A DNA stretch of 64,000 nt. Origin: Larus michahellis (lineage: Eukaryota > Chordata > Aves > Charadriiformes > Laridae). Positions 32,686-43,595 of the stretch are shown here, piece after piece. The DNA lies in NCBI RefSeq assembly GCF_964199755.1, contig NC_133898.1:130756224-130820223 (forward strand). The letters are read 5' to 3'. Positions within the stretch are counted from its first letter, which is position 1. Every line of letters starts with the position of its first letter. The notes beneath the pieces were generated by a model that had not been told where the DNA came from, searched no databases, and saw nothing but the letters and a program-made list of their open reading frames with translations. Position numbers and translations under genes: made by a program.

Positions 32686-32869
32686 TCTGAGCCTGTGCTT
32701 TCAGGCAGGACATGAGTCTGATGGAGGTGCCCAGCACTGGGGACCGGGGAAGGGGCTCGGTGTCCCTGTACAGCCCCACTGCGGGCGTCAGGGCTGGGCA
32801 TAGAGACCAGAGACCAAGATGCTGGAGTCATGTCCCCCTGTGACCTTGTCTGCTCGGTGTAACTCCAAA

Positions 32870-33308
32870 TGTGGGGGTGGCCAAGAAGGCCACCAGCATC
32901 CTGGCCTGTGTCAGCACTAGTGTGGCCAGCAGGAGTGGGGCAGTGACCATCCCCCTGGACTGGGCACTGGGGAGGCCCCACCTCGAGGGCTGTCTCCAGG
33001 TTTGGGCCCCTCACGCCAAGAAAGACCTTGAAGGGCTGGAGCGTGTCCAGAGAGGGGGGGTCGGGCTCTTCTCCCAAGGAACAGGCCATGGCACAAGAGG
33101 AAACGGCCTCAAGTTGTGCCAGGGGAGGTTTAGGATGGATATTGGGAAGAATTTCCTCCTGGAAAGGGTTGTGAAGCATTGGAAGAGGCTGCCCAGGGCA
33201 GTGGTGGAGTCGCCATCCCTGGAGGGATTGAAAAGCCGGGCAGACGTGGTGCTGAGGGCCATGGGGTAGTGGTGGCCTTGGCAGGGTTGGGTTGATGGTT
33301 GGACTCGA
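32870..33308 (+). mobile_element. CR1 LINE 3' fragment
   Basis: Forward copy of the same subfamily as the reverse copies at 28611, 29628 and 41210. It contains GGCCATGGGGTAGTGGTGGC and ends GGTTGGACTCGAAGATA, lacking the terminal octamers. Confidence 0.88.
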
Positions 33309-34099
33309 AGATATAGACACCAGGACTGGGGGGATACAGACACTCAGGTCCCCAGCATCCAGCACCAGGCACCCACGGGTCCCACTCCAGTCACCAGCAC
33401 GGAGCCCCTCACTCGCCCCATTCACACTGGTCTCCCCAGGAGCTGGGTTTTGGGTCACATATTGTTCCTGCCCCGGTGCCTGGAGGCTAAAGACCCTTAT
33501 TCGATTCGGTCATTGCACGGGGACCTCTGTTCCCAGTAGCTGTACTGTGACACCACTGGCCCCAGTGCCTGACACCATGGTCCAGGAGCACCCACTCCCC
33601 CCGCCTGACTCCAGCATCTGGCCCCAAACCCACCCACACGCACACAGGTCTCACCAGTAAGAGGCACTGGGTCCTTGTAGCACACACACACACACACACA
33701 CAACACAGAGGAGGAGATTTAGGGCTTGGGCTGTGAAGGCACCTTCCATGGGTGGCATAAAAGGGGAATTTAACATAAGCAGAGGCAAAAAAAAAAGAGG
33801 TTTTGTGTCTCTCATGTATCTTCCTGTGAAACCGGGAGGCAGGTACCTGAGCTCAGGTGGGATGAATCCTCCCTGAGTCGGGATCCTGACCGTGGGGAGA
33901 TGCTCAGTGTGGGAGATGCCTCACTAAGAGAGGGCTGCAGGCGCAGCTCCGACCCTCTCACCATGTCCTCCCTCCAGATAAAAAGGCGCAAAATGACCTA
34001 AAGGACCTCCTGGATCAGCCTGTGGAGAAGCTGTGGCAATTCCTCTCCAAGCACAGCCTGCTGGCATGTCATGGTTCGGTGTCAGAAGTTGTCTGGTGT
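33309..34099. other. intergenic, (CA) repeat, no clear gene
   Basis: Contains a (CA)n run at 33679-33706. A short frame near 33982-34080, after CCTCCCTCCAG, reads helical peptide (LKDLLDQPVEKLWQFLSKH) and could be an exon, but I cannot assign it. Confidence 0.4.
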
Positions 34100-34437
34100 A
34101 AGGGCCTTCCAGTCCCTCAAGGGGCTCCAGGAAAGCTGGGGAGGGACTCTGGAGCAGGGAGGGGAGCCATGGGACGAGGGGGAAGGGTTTTACACTGGAA
34201 GAGGGGAGATTTGGATGAGCTATTGGGAAGAAATTCTTTGGTGTGAGGGTGGTGAGCCCCTGGCCCAGGTTGCCCAGAGAAGCTGTGGCTGCCCCATCCC
34301 TGGAGGGGTTCAAGGCCAGGTTGGCCGGGGCTTGGAGCAACCTGGGCTGGTGGGAGGTGTCCCTGCCCAGGGCAGGGGGTGGCACTGGGTGGCCTTTAAG
34401 GTCCCTCCAACCCAAACCAGCCTGGGATTCTGTGGTT
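34100..34437 (+). mobile_element. CR1 LINE 3' fragment
   Basis: Starts at CCAGTCCCTCAAGGGGCTCC and ends CCTGGGATTCTGTGG. Confidence 0.88.
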
Positions 34438-35454
34438 GGCCTGAGTAGCCCAATCCAGCCGGTCCAGCTTGGTGTTCGCTCGTGAATTGCCCGTCTTCAC
34501 AGGAGTGCACAGAGAGAGGACGGAGTGAGGTCGCACAGAGAGTCGTTAGGAGGAGGGTTTAATGAGAAGGTGGGACAGACCATGGTGCTTGGTTGCAGGG
34601 CTTGGCCAGACGAGTGTGTTGAGCCGCACCTTGCACTCCATCAGCCCCTTTTCTCCCTCTTCCTCCCCATTTTCTCGTCTTGTTCTTCCCCACCCGCCTC
34701 AATCCCTCGCAGTCCACTCCCAAATAAATTACTCACCCCTATTACGTTTTCCCTAACGATCCCAGTTTTGCTTCATGCGTACCCAAACTTGGTATTTCAT
34801 GGAATAATAGAATAGTTTGGGTTGGAAGGGGCAGTTGAAAAGCTGGGAAGAAATCCGTGGGGCAAAAGGATCGCTTGGTCATCAACTCAGAGAGATTTCC
34901 AAAATCCAGAGCAGATCATACTCAAATACAGAAAATTAGCTGCCTGTTTTACCCTAATTTGCTGAGTCTTATAAACTATGGATTTCTTTTTTGTAGGATT
35001 AATTCATTGTTATTTGTCTGTCTTGGAAGGACACCCTTCACGTCTCCTTTGGCACCCTAAAGCAATAAACTCATGGACTCGTTGCCGCCTTCCCTTCCCA
35101 TCAGTAGGTGGCATAGTCAGAAAATGAAAAAGTTAAAAAATCCAGAATCTGGAGGTCGCTTAGTGTTTGCTTTAGGAAGACGCCTTAATTACTTGATTAG
35201 TTCATTCTGCAAATGGACTGCTGGGCCAGCTAGCCAAGCCTACGCAGGAAAGTGTCCTGGAGATGGGTCACCTCCAATGCAGCGGCGTAAAGCGCTGTGG
35301 TTTTCGTTCCCAAACCGCCCCACCGTCCCCCTTCCCCACGGGCACCTTGGGTCTGGATCTCAGTGTGACAGTCGCCGCGTTACCAACGGACGCTGCCAGG
35401 CAAAGTGGATCACAAACCCCCAGGAGGATGGAAACCATCCTTAGCAAAGGGGTT
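34438..35454. other. intergenic, tiny CR1 remnant only
   Basis: Reverse CR1 3'-end scrap at about 34804-34834 (TAGAATAGTTTGGGTTGGAA). The remainder is single-copy and AT-richer than the surroundings; no gene seen. Confidence 0.45.
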
Positions 35455-35792
35455 AGCGTGGGGCCAGAGGAGGCCCCGGAGATGCTGGGAGGGCTGGAGC
35501 CCCTCTGCTGGGAGGACCGGCTGAGAGAGCTGGGGGGGTTCAGCCTGGAGAAGAGAAGGCTCCGCGGAGACCTTCCAGCCCCTGCCAGTCCCTCAAGGGG
35601 CTCCAGGAAAGCTGGGGAGGGACTCTGGAGCAGGGAGGGGAGCCGTGGGACGAGGGGCAACGATTTTAAACTGAAAGAACATGGATTTAGGTGAGATATT
35701 GTGAAGAAATTCTTTGGTGTGAGGGGGGTGAGCCCCTGGCCCAGGTTGCCCAGAGAGGTGATGGATGCCCCATCCATGGAAACATCTTTTCC
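35455..35792 (+). mobile_element. CR1 LINE fragment, 3' end missing
   Basis: Runs from GGGGCCAGAGGAGGCCCCGG to CCATCCATGGAAACATC, where other copies would continue for another 150 bases. The 3' end has been deleted or replaced. Confidence 0.85.
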
Positions 35793-36618
35793 TGGGCGCT
35801 TCCCAGGCGGGGAACCAGCCTATCCCAGCTTTCTACTCGCTGAAAGCAGCTCCAGGGCTGACCTTGCCTTCACACCTCAGCGAAAAGCGAAGCAGCCGCT
35901 TTGCTGGAGGGGGGGTCTGAGCTTCAAGCATCCCCCAGGTGGCCTTGGAGGCAGCAGGGATGCTTGGCCATGGGTCCTCTGGACACCAGCTGAGTGCGTT
36001 CTTCTCCTGGCTGGTCTACATCAGGAAGCAAGCCTTCTCCTGGTTTTCATGGCCAAAACTTGCATATGTTTACCATCCCCCAGACATTCATAGGGTAGAA
36101 AATAATTTCTCCTGCCCTGCTGCTCATCTCGCACCCACGGGGCTGCTGCACTGGAGGCTTCTTCAGCTAACAAAGCTGTCCTGTGCCAGGACCAGCCATC
36201 GAAGCGGTAGGTGGTGAGCTCTGGTCACGTTCCAGTGCCTGAGCAATGACACAAGTGACATCAGCTGGAAAATGTCTTAATTATGTTCTTTTTCTCACTC
36301 AAGCCGTTCTTGAAACAGAGTGTTTGACATCTTAGCATTGCTCCTCTGAGCACAGCCTGGTTGTGGAAAACCAGGGGTGACCTGGGGCTGGCGAGGACTT
36401 TGGGACAGTGGGATTGATTCTATGATTTCTCCTTGCACCCCTCCTCCAAGTTTGCCTTCCACCCCATCCGCATCAGGCTCTTCAGCACCTTTGTGCATCG
36501 AGCACCGCTGAGCTCTGGTGGGCAGTGGTGAACCTTGGTCTGTGTGGGACAACCCAAGGGAAGAACGGGGAAAGCAATAGCTTTCTCCTTCCTGCCCCAC
36601 ACAGCTGGGCTTGTCTGG

Positions 36619-36905
36619 AATCACAGAATCATAGAATGGTTTGGGTGGGAAGGGACCTTAAAGGCCACCCAGTGCCACCCCCTGCCCTGGGCAGGGACAC
36701 CTCCCACCAGCCCAGGTTGCTCCAAGCCCCGGCCAACCTGGCCTTGAACCCCTCCAGGGATGGGGCAGCCACAGCTTCTCTGGGCAGCCTGGGCCAGGGG
36801 CCCACCACCCTCAGCATGAACAATTTCTTCCTTGTATCTCATCTAAATGTCCCCTCTTTTATTTTAAAACCGTTCCTCCTTGTCCGACCACTACAGGCCC
36901 TGCTA
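36619..36905 (-). mobile_element. CR1 LINE 3' fragment (reverse)
   Basis: Starts ATCACAGAATCATAGAATGG; includes the GGCCACCCAGTGCCACCCCC block. Confidence 0.9.
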
Positions 36906-37348
36906 AAAAGCCTGTCCCCAAGAGCAGGCTGGAGAGGGGACGCTCTTTATCCGTGGCAGCATCAGGTCTCATTCCCAGCCTCTCTTGCCCACCCTCTGTG
37001 TGGAACATGGCATTCCAACGTAACGACTAATTCCCTGGGACATTTTATTATTTTTCTAAGCTCATTATGTATTTAAGAACGTTGGCATCCAGGCGCGTTT
37101 CGGGGGGTTACAGCACCACCCCACTGCTCTGCCAGTAAAATGAGTTTAATTGCCTTTCCCTGGAGTTATTTTGACCTGCTCCAGGCCCTCTCTCATCCCC
37201 CTTATTTTCGTCTCCGTCATTCTGACCCACGCAAACCATCTGCCTCCCTTCTCCGTTCGTGCCAATAACCCCCCTCTGCCCAGACAGCCCTTTTCTTCTC
37301 CCCGTGATGGGCTGTCGGGGATCCCACCACGGAAACCATCCTTCATTC
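36906..37348. other. intergenic, no gene seen
   Basis: Single-copy DNA between CR1 fragments. Confidence 0.4.
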
Positions 37349-37409
37349 ATGGAATTATAGAATTGCCTACGTTGGAAGGCACCTTTCAGATCATCTAGTC
37401 CAAACAGTT
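37349..37409 (-). mobile_element. CR1 LINE 3' end (reverse)
   Basis: About 60 bases beginning ATGGAATTATAGAATTGCCT and ending at ATCATCTAGTCCAAACAG. Confidence 0.75.
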
Positions 37410-37740
37410 GAGAGGAGTCTGAAAGGACTGTCTCACTCTGTCACAGCCAAAATTAATGGATTTAAGCACCCGGGGCTGTGCTGAGCCAGTAAAACCCACA
37501 ATGTTGTGGGTTGGGCTGGGCCACACTGTCGTCTTTCTACAAACTTTCTGCTCTCGCTAAAGGGCAGGATAAAAGGTTCAGCTTTGCCGTATTTGCTAAA
37601 AGAGTATTTTTTTCTTCTTCTTTTTTTTTTTTTTTTTTATTTTCATTCCCCCGGGGACACTGGAAGGAAGAAGGTGAGTATTTTCTGCCTTCTTTGTGTG
37701 GTCAAAGTCCTTATTCCTTCTCTACTGGAGTATTGCATTA

Positions 37741-38004
37741 GGAGGAGGGGGAAGGGTTTTACACTGGAAGAGGGGAGATTGAGATGAGATATTGGGAAGA
37801 AATTCTTTGGTGTGAGGGGGGTGAGCCCCTGGCCCAGGTTGCCCAGAGAAGCTGTGGCTGCCCCATCCCTGGAGGGGTTCAAGGCCAGGTTGGCCGGGGC
37901 TTGGAGCAACCTGGGCTGGTGGGAGGTGTCCCTGCCCAGGGCAGGGGGTGCCACTGGGTGGCCTTTAAGGTCCTTTCCCACCCAAACCATTCCGTGATTC
38001 TATG
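37741..38004 (+). mobile_element. CR1 LINE 3' fragment
   Basis: Ends CCATTCCGTGATTCTATG; preceded by a T-rich tract at 37611-37640. Confidence 0.9.
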
Positions 38005-38152
38005 CAGCCCAATATCTCTCAGTTTTACCCTGTCGATTCTGCGTAACCCCCAGGCGTGCTCTGCCTGCCCCTGGGCTTGGAAGTGTTTGGATTCTGCTGG
38101 CAAACATGGCTTTGGAGAGACGCTGCTAAACACTTGGCATCAATTCCTGCAG

Positions 38153-38295
38153 ACAAACACCATGATGAAAGCCATTGAAAGGGAAATTCTTAAAAAGAAG
38201 AATATCTATGAGCCCTTGTGTTGTCCATCCAAAGCTCCTTATCGCAGTGTTAGGAAGGCAGACCTGGTTCTCCATCTAATTCTGCATCTGCCACA
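38153..38295 (+). CDS. NUGGC: NUGGC-like exon (a)
   Basis: Acceptor ATTCCTGCAG, donor GTGAGT at 38296, open throughout. It starts TNTMMKAIEREILKKKNIYE, a basic helical segment resembling the family. The part after IYEPL does not obviously match, so the true donor may be earlier. Confidence 0.45.
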
Positions 38296-38751
38296 GTGAG
38301 TTTGCCGTCTGGCCCTGGGACATGTTTTCCCAGCTCTTACATGGAGTCTGGGTACAGAAGCCCTTAGTTTCACCAGCTGAAGGAGGATGCGCAAATTTGT
38401 GCCTTTGGGTGATGCCTTCAGTGCGTTACGATCTTATTTCCAGAGAAAATGTTTGAGTTCCAAAACCTACTGCATAAATCCCTCCTCTTTTTGATACTGT
38501 TGTCCCACCCCTTGGTTGTCAAACCGCATAAACCCATTGCGCTTCTCTTGTGGGTCAACTGGAGGCCCTTCTTGCCTGGCATGGAGAGAGAAGCATGTGG
38601 GGCTAGGGAGCGGAGACCTTTTTAAGGGCTACTGGAGAAAACTGGAGGAGAACTGGAAGGAGGTAGCTTGAAGTTTTTGCTGTTGGGTAAAGGAATTGTT
38701 TAGGATGGCAAGAGTAGGTTGGGGAGGGGGGGACTGAGAGGTGGAAATGGG

Positions 38752-38849
38752 TGATGGTTTAGTGGTGGTTTTGACAGCTTTGGGTTAATGGTTGGACTCG
38801 ATGGTCTTAAAGGTCCCTTCAAACCTGGGCGATTCTATGATTCAATGAA
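38752..38849 (+). mobile_element. CR1 LINE 3' end inside the NUGGC-like region
   Basis: Contains GGTTAATGGTTGGACTCGAT and ends GATTCTATGATTCAATG, about 25 bases before the next exon-like piece. Confidence 0.8.
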
Positions 38850-38872
38850 ATGGGCCACTGGCTGGTTCCCAG

Positions 38873-39058
38873 GCTTTGGCATCAACAACAGCACGTTGAT
38901 GTTGCCCATCGTTGCAAGAGGGGCTGCCCAGATAAGCGGGAAGGAGAGATGCGAGCAGATAAAAAACCCATCCAGAAGATGCCATTGAGGTGGAGGTAGG
39001 GAGGGAGCTGTTTGAAAAAATGAAGGAGAAGATGAAGAGCCAGTTCCAGGATCTGACG
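38873..39058 (+). pseudogene. NUGGC: NUGGC-like exon (b) with a one-base frameshift
   Basis: Acceptor GGTTCCCAG, donor GTGAGT at 39059. The first half reads ARGAAQISGKERCEQIKNPS and then reaches a stop (38986-38988). Shifting frame by one restores VGRELFEKMKEKMKSQFQDL. Both halves resemble consecutive stretches of the human protein as I recall it, separated by 31 instead of 30 bases. Confidence 0.5.
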
Positions 39059-39482
39059 GTGAGTGATGCTTCAAAACCTGCTGTTGTCAACCTGAAAAAC
39101 GTGATTGGCAAATTAATGGCTGGACTAGTGGTCACTGCAGGGCACTTTTAATGCTAGGTGAAATTTTATGGACCGCGTGGGACGTAGCTACTAAGATGAC
39201 AGAGCAATTGTGCGAGACGCAGGTTGTTCTGCAATGTTATAAGTGTCTTTGGAAAATGAGCTCTTGATGAACTTCAGCTGAGTCTTGTTTGGATTCGGTT
39301 CTCCAGTTGTCCCCAAAACCAGCTTTGCCACCTTCTTAATTAGCAAGCAAAATTATAGCTTACTGGGGAGTAATTTCCTAGCTTGGTCCTTTCCTTTCCT
39401 GATTTCTGACCTCATATGAGCTCTTCTACCCCATTTCTGGCCATTCTGATCATTCTTGTGTGTTGAAACCTGGTGGATTCAG

Positions 39483-39588
39483 GCTGTGATCACACACGCC
39501 AAGACTCATCGCAGTTATCGGAGCGAAGTTCCCTTACGCTGGCCAAAGATCTGGCACGATGGCCTGACCGGAGATGATGGACACCTGG
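39483..39588 (+). pseudogene. possible NUGGC-like exon (c)
   Basis: Acceptor GGATTCAG, possible donor GTGGGA at 39589. Frame 1 reads AVITHAKTHRSYRSEVPLRW; frame 3 reads SSLTLAKDLARWPDRR and stops. Neither is convincing over the whole length. Confidence 0.3.
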
Positions 39589-39810
39589 GTGGGATGTAGA
39601 CTCACTTAATAAACTCCTCTTCTTCTGCTTTGGGTATGGAAGACTGGTTTTGATGCTTCCCCAGCAGGTTTTTTGGGTATGCCCAGGTCAAAGCTGCCAG
39701 CACTAGCGTTACAACCTTGGCAGTCCCAGCAGATAATAGTGCAAACTGGGAGTTCCTGGAGCTTAATGGCTCTGTCGTCTGATGTCTGACGCTGTGGTCC
39801 TCTGCCACAG

Positions 39811-39904
39811 CAGGAGCATATCATCAAGATGCTGGAGAAGGACGTTTCCAACATGCCCAGCCTCACCCTTCGTCTGTGGGACCAACTGGTTGGGGTGCTG
39901 CCAA
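39811..39904 (+). CDS. unassigned exon (d), probably same gene
   Basis: Acceptor CTCTGCCACAG, donor GTATGG. It reads QEHIIKMLEKDVSNMPSLTL and RLWDQLVGVLP, 31 codons plus one base. The phase matches exon e exactly. Confidence 0.5.
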
Positions 39905-40145
39905 GTATGGTCCAACTTCTCTCTGGGACCAACATGGTGGGTGGGAGAGGGTCTGGGGACACACTTGGGGTGCTGTGTGTCTTTTCCCACCATATATTCC
40001 TAAATAAATAGCTGGGGTCCAGACCGCTGAGGGTACTTGCATGTTCCCGTTCATTTCTACCGAATATGTTATAATTTTCTTCTCCTTCTACAAAAAAACC
40101 CAGGCCAACAACTAAATCTGTTCCATTTTGCTCTTCTCCATGCAG

Positions 40146-40195
40146 CTTTCCAGAAGGAACGCCAAGACATCCAGGCTTTGCCAAAATCCCTGTGA
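40146..40195 (+). CDS. unassigned terminal coding exon (e)
   Basis: Acceptor CTCCATGCAG; completes the split codon of exon d, then FQKERQDIQALPKSL and TGA (40193-40195). With the poly(A) signal 570 bases on, this looks like the true 3' end of a transcript. Confidence 0.5.
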
Positions 40196-40795
40196 CCAAA
40201 AAGACCTGCAAGAAGAGTCTTTCTTTGCTTTTTTTTCCATCAAAATATTATTTTGTTGTTGTTGCTTTTATCCTTCATTGCTTTTAACCAGCCGGTTCAT
40301 TGCTTTTCTGTGTTGACCATCAAGCGAGCGGCGATTTTAGACTTATTATGGATTAGATTCAGTAGCTTTAAAGGCAGGCTCGTGAGGACCCAGGAGTGTC
40401 TGGATCTCCTGTAGGTCCCATGTCACATCTGCCAGCCCCTCGTGAAGGGGCTTTTCCCCATGCCGACCTTCTTTGGTGAGAACTTTGGTGCCCCAGCTGC
40501 TTTGTTGAACGTCTTCTAGGAAATAGGGCGATGGATGACATGTATGAGTTTAATGGCATTTATACTAAAAGTTAGTGGTAGCTTGTGCATAGTTTTTACA
40601 CTCTTTCTTCCCGCCCATATTTCACTTTTCCAGTAGAAGCCAGCGGAGCAGGACACGCGTAAGCCTGAATCAAACCCAGAACTGTCCAATGGCAAATTTA
40701 TTGTGTGGCGTATAGAGAAGGCTGTAAAGACCCAAAAGCGCAACTCTGCTGGAAATTACCTGAAATCTAATAAAATATTAAACTTTTTGGACTAC
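40196..40795 (+). other. 3' UTR of the NUGGC-like gene
   Basis: AT-rich (unlike most of the window), single-copy, ending just after the AATAAA at 40769. Its base composition suits a real vertebrate 3' UTR. Confidence 0.5.
40769..40774 (+). terminator. poly(A) signal AATAAA
   Basis: In TCTAATAAAATATTAAACTT, downstream of the terminal exon at 40146. Confidence 0.6.
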
Positions 40796-41209
40796 ACATG
40801 ACTCGTACTATTTTTTTTAACGCAACAGAAGTGACCGGACTGCTTGGTCGGGTGTTTCGTATTAAGGTGAAGCCTTGGGAATACTCTACAATAATTGCTT
40901 TTATTTGCCCCGGCTTCGGTGTCGCTGGGGCACCGTTTGCAGATGTTTGGCCTCTGAACGGGGGACGCTTTGATGGTTCTTTTGGCCATTTGGAGAGGAA
41001 AGGCAGCTCAGCGGTCAGAGCCCTACCCCAGGCTGTTCAGACCTTGAGTGTGTTGTCTTCCCTTGTCCCAGACCTTCGGGGTGTCCTTGGTGGGTGTCCC
41101 AAGGAGAAGCCTTGGTTGGGGGGGCCGTGTGGGGCAGCTGCCATGGACTCACGTTGCACCAAGGTGGGAGGAAACCTGCAGTTGTGTGGTTGCAACCCTG
41201 GAGAGCTTT

Positions 41210-41640
41210 CATAGAATCACAGAATGAAAGAATTGCCCAGGTTGGAAGGGACCTTTCAGATCATCAAGTCCAACCGTTAACCCAACACTGCCAAGGCCAC
41301 CACTACCCCATGGCCCTCAGCACCACGTCTGCCCGGCTTTTCAATCCCTCCAGGGATGGCGACTCCACCACTGCCCTGGGCAGCCTCTTCCAATGCTTCA
41401 CAACCCTTTCCAGGAGGAAATTGTTCCCAATATCCATCCTAAACCTCCCCTGGCACAACTTGAGGCCGTTTCCTCTTGTGCCATGGCCTGTTCCTTGGGA
41501 GAAGAGCCCGACCCCCCCTGGCTACCCCCTCCTTTCAGGGAGCTGTAGAGAGCCAGAAGGTCTCCCCTCAGCCTCCTCTTCTCCAGGCTGAACACCCCCA
41601 GCTCCCTCAGCCGCTCCTCACCAGACTTGTGCTCCAAAGA
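41210..41640 (-). mobile_element. CR1 LINE 3' fragment (reverse)
   Basis: Starts CATAGAATCACAGAATGAAA; near-identical in sequence to the GULO intron 7 and 8 copies. Confidence 0.9.
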
Positions 41641-42600
41641 CTTGTTCTCTTTCCTCCTCATGGAAGAGGCAATGCGTGTCCTCAGGATCCCACCACGGAT
41701 GGAGATGCCCCTGGGCAAGAAGCGCTTGCCCAGGTCTTGACATCCCCATCCCAGGTCTCGACAGCCTCATGCCAGGTCTAGGGCTCAGTCCCAGCATGTT
41801 TATGGCTTCCAAAGAGGTGTGTTGTCATGGCCTGTCTGACAGCACCTGGGGGACCGAGTGGCTCCTTGCGTGACGCAGCGTGCTCAGCTCTCCTGGCCCC
41901 GTCATCCCTACGGGTGGTGAACCACACATGAGCCAAGATGTGACCCCACCGACCCAGTCTGCCCAGTGCTCATCCAGGTGGGAGAAAGGGAGCAGTACAC
42001 CCAGGCACACCCACCCCAAGGGGACAGCAGTCACCCTCCTGGTCATGCCACCTGACCAAGTCAGTCCCCCCAACCACGTAAAGATGTTGGAGGGTGCTTT
42101 GCTCTGCTCCAGGACCAGGGATGGAGTAGGGACACGGGGGCCTGGGGACCGGGCTGTGAGCCTGAGTGCCCTGGGTTGGCTGCAGGCTGCAGCGAGGAGC
42201 AGGCAGAACCCCTCAGAGAGAGGGGGGACTTGCAGTAGCACCTTAAAACTTCCTCCCCACCTTGGCCCCTTCCAGAGATTGACCACTGTGGGTGCACAGC
42301 TTGCACCATGTGGCCCACACCAAGGCTGAGGGCAGCGGTGGTTTGGGGTCAGCTCAGCTCCCTCTGGTCCCCCGTGCCTCAGTTTCCCCATGGGCCCAGA
42401 GGGGGGACAAGCACCTCTCCCCCTTTCCGGGGGCTGCGGTTCCTCCTGCCCGCTGTGGGCTGAGCTGGTCGGGAATTGGGCAGCGAAGGGAGAGCGAAAG
42501 CCATGGAGACCCACTGGAGATGGGACACGGACTGCCCCATGCACCCACCCCCTGCCCCAGGGGCAAGAATTCCAGGGGGAAACTCCCCCCACCACCACCG
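41641..42600. other. intergenic upstream of SCARA5, no gene seen
   Basis: Single-copy sequence; GC content rises towards 42600. Confidence 0.45.
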
Positions 42601-42609
42601 CCGCAGCAA

Positions 42610-43180
42610 GCCGAGTACACCCGAGGGACGCTCCTGCCCCCGTTCCCTGGGAGATGCTCCGGCTTCGGCCCCCCCTGCCCCTTCCCGGTCCCCCCGATGG
42701 ATGCTGCTGCTCTGGCCCCCCGGGGGATGCTCCTGCCCCGGCCCACCCTACCCCTGCCCGCCCCCCGCCCAGGGGATGCTCCTGCCCCGCTTCCCCAGGG
42801 GATGCTCCTGCTCCGGCCCCCCCGGGGGATGCTCCTGCTCCGGCCCCTCCTGCCCCTACTCGCCCCCCGACAGGGGACGCTTCTGTCCCGGTCCCCCCGG
42901 GGGATGCTCCTCTCCCGGCCCCCCCCTGCCCCTGCCCGATTCCCCCGGGGGTTGCTCCTGCCCCGACTCCCCGTAGGACGCTCCTACCCCGTTCCCCCGG
43001 GGGTTGCTCTTGCCCAGGCCCCCTCCTGCCCCTGCCCGGTCCCCCACGAAGGATGCTGCTGCCCCGGTCCCCCCGGGGGATGCTGCAGCCCCCGGCTCCC
43101 TACTCCTACCCGGCCCCCCCCAGGGCATGCTCCTGCCACCCCGGGGGATGCTCCTACTTCGGCCCCCCCACTCCGCCCCT
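42610..43180. repeat. GC-rich minisatellite upstream of SCARA5
   Basis: Many imperfect copies of a unit around CCCCGGGGGATGCTCCTGC followed by C-rich spacer. It ends about 170 bases before the inferred SCARA5 start site. The dense C runs give G-rich tracts on the minus strand that could form quadruplexes. Confidence 0.85.
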
Positions 43181-43352
43181 GCCCGACTCCCCGCTGTCGG
43201 GGCGGCCCGAGGCCGGCGAATGGGCGGCGGGGGCGGCCCCGGAGAGGGATGGGGGGAACGTGGGGAACCCGCCCCCCCCCCTCCCCCCTCCGCCCCCTTT
43301 CCCCTTCCCCTTCCCCGCCTACAAAACCCTCCCGGCCGAGCGCTCCTCGCTC

Positions 43353-43595
43353 AGCGCCCGCCGGCTCCGCAGCCGCCCCGCCGGCTCCGCGCATCGCCCA
43401 CCCCCGGGGACCACCTTCCCCCCCCCCGCCCCATGGGAGGCTGGCGGGGAGCGGCCGCCCCTCTGCGCCCCTGGGGAGCTGGCGGTGAGGTCGGGGGCTG
43501 CCCTCGCCCCCCTGTCGCGGCCACCATGGCGCAGCCCGGGGACTGAGCGAGGTGGCCACGGGAAACTCGCCCCCCGCCGCGGGGTCGCCCAGCAG
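43353..43595 (+). other. SCARA5: SCARA5 non-coding exon 1
   Basis: From the inferred start site to donor GTGAGT at 43596 (CCCAGCAG before it). It contains the short upstream ORF at 43526. The start position is an inference. Confidence 0.5.
43526..43546 (+). CDS. upstream ORF in the SCARA5 leader, 6 codons
   Basis: GGCCACCATGG is an ideal Kozak context, yet the frame is only MAQPGD then TGA. If exon 1 is transcribed as inferred, scanning ribosomes would start here first, and translation of SCARA5 would depend on reinitiation. Confidence 0.45.
   Translation: MAQPGD

Larger units (their letters stand above)
38153..40195 (+). pseudogene. NUGGC: NUGGC-like gene, 3' part, apparently frameshifted
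   Basis: A cluster of exon-like pieces that I read as the C-terminal half of nuclear GTPase SLIP-GC (NUGGC), a dynamin-like GTPase. Pieces: 38153-38295 (IEREILKKKNIYEPL), 38873-39058 (AAQISGKERCEQIKN, then in another frame LFEKMKEKMKSQFQDL), 39483-39588, 39811-39904 (HIIKMLEKDVSNMPSLTLRL) and 40146-40195 (FQKERQDIQALPKSL, stop). From memory of the family, the first two resemble the human C-terminal helical region. In human, NUGGC lies immediately upstream of SCARA5 in the same orientation, as here. The second piece changes frame by one base near 38985, and the third piece fits no single frame. Either the gene is decaying or the assembly has base errors. The GTPase domain is not seen in the window. 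The last two pieces could belong to a different gene. Confidence 0.5.

Noticed and set aside
32686-43180. CLU or SCARA3, expected from human gene order
   Set aside because: No exon resembling either was found; they must lie elsewhere in this genome.
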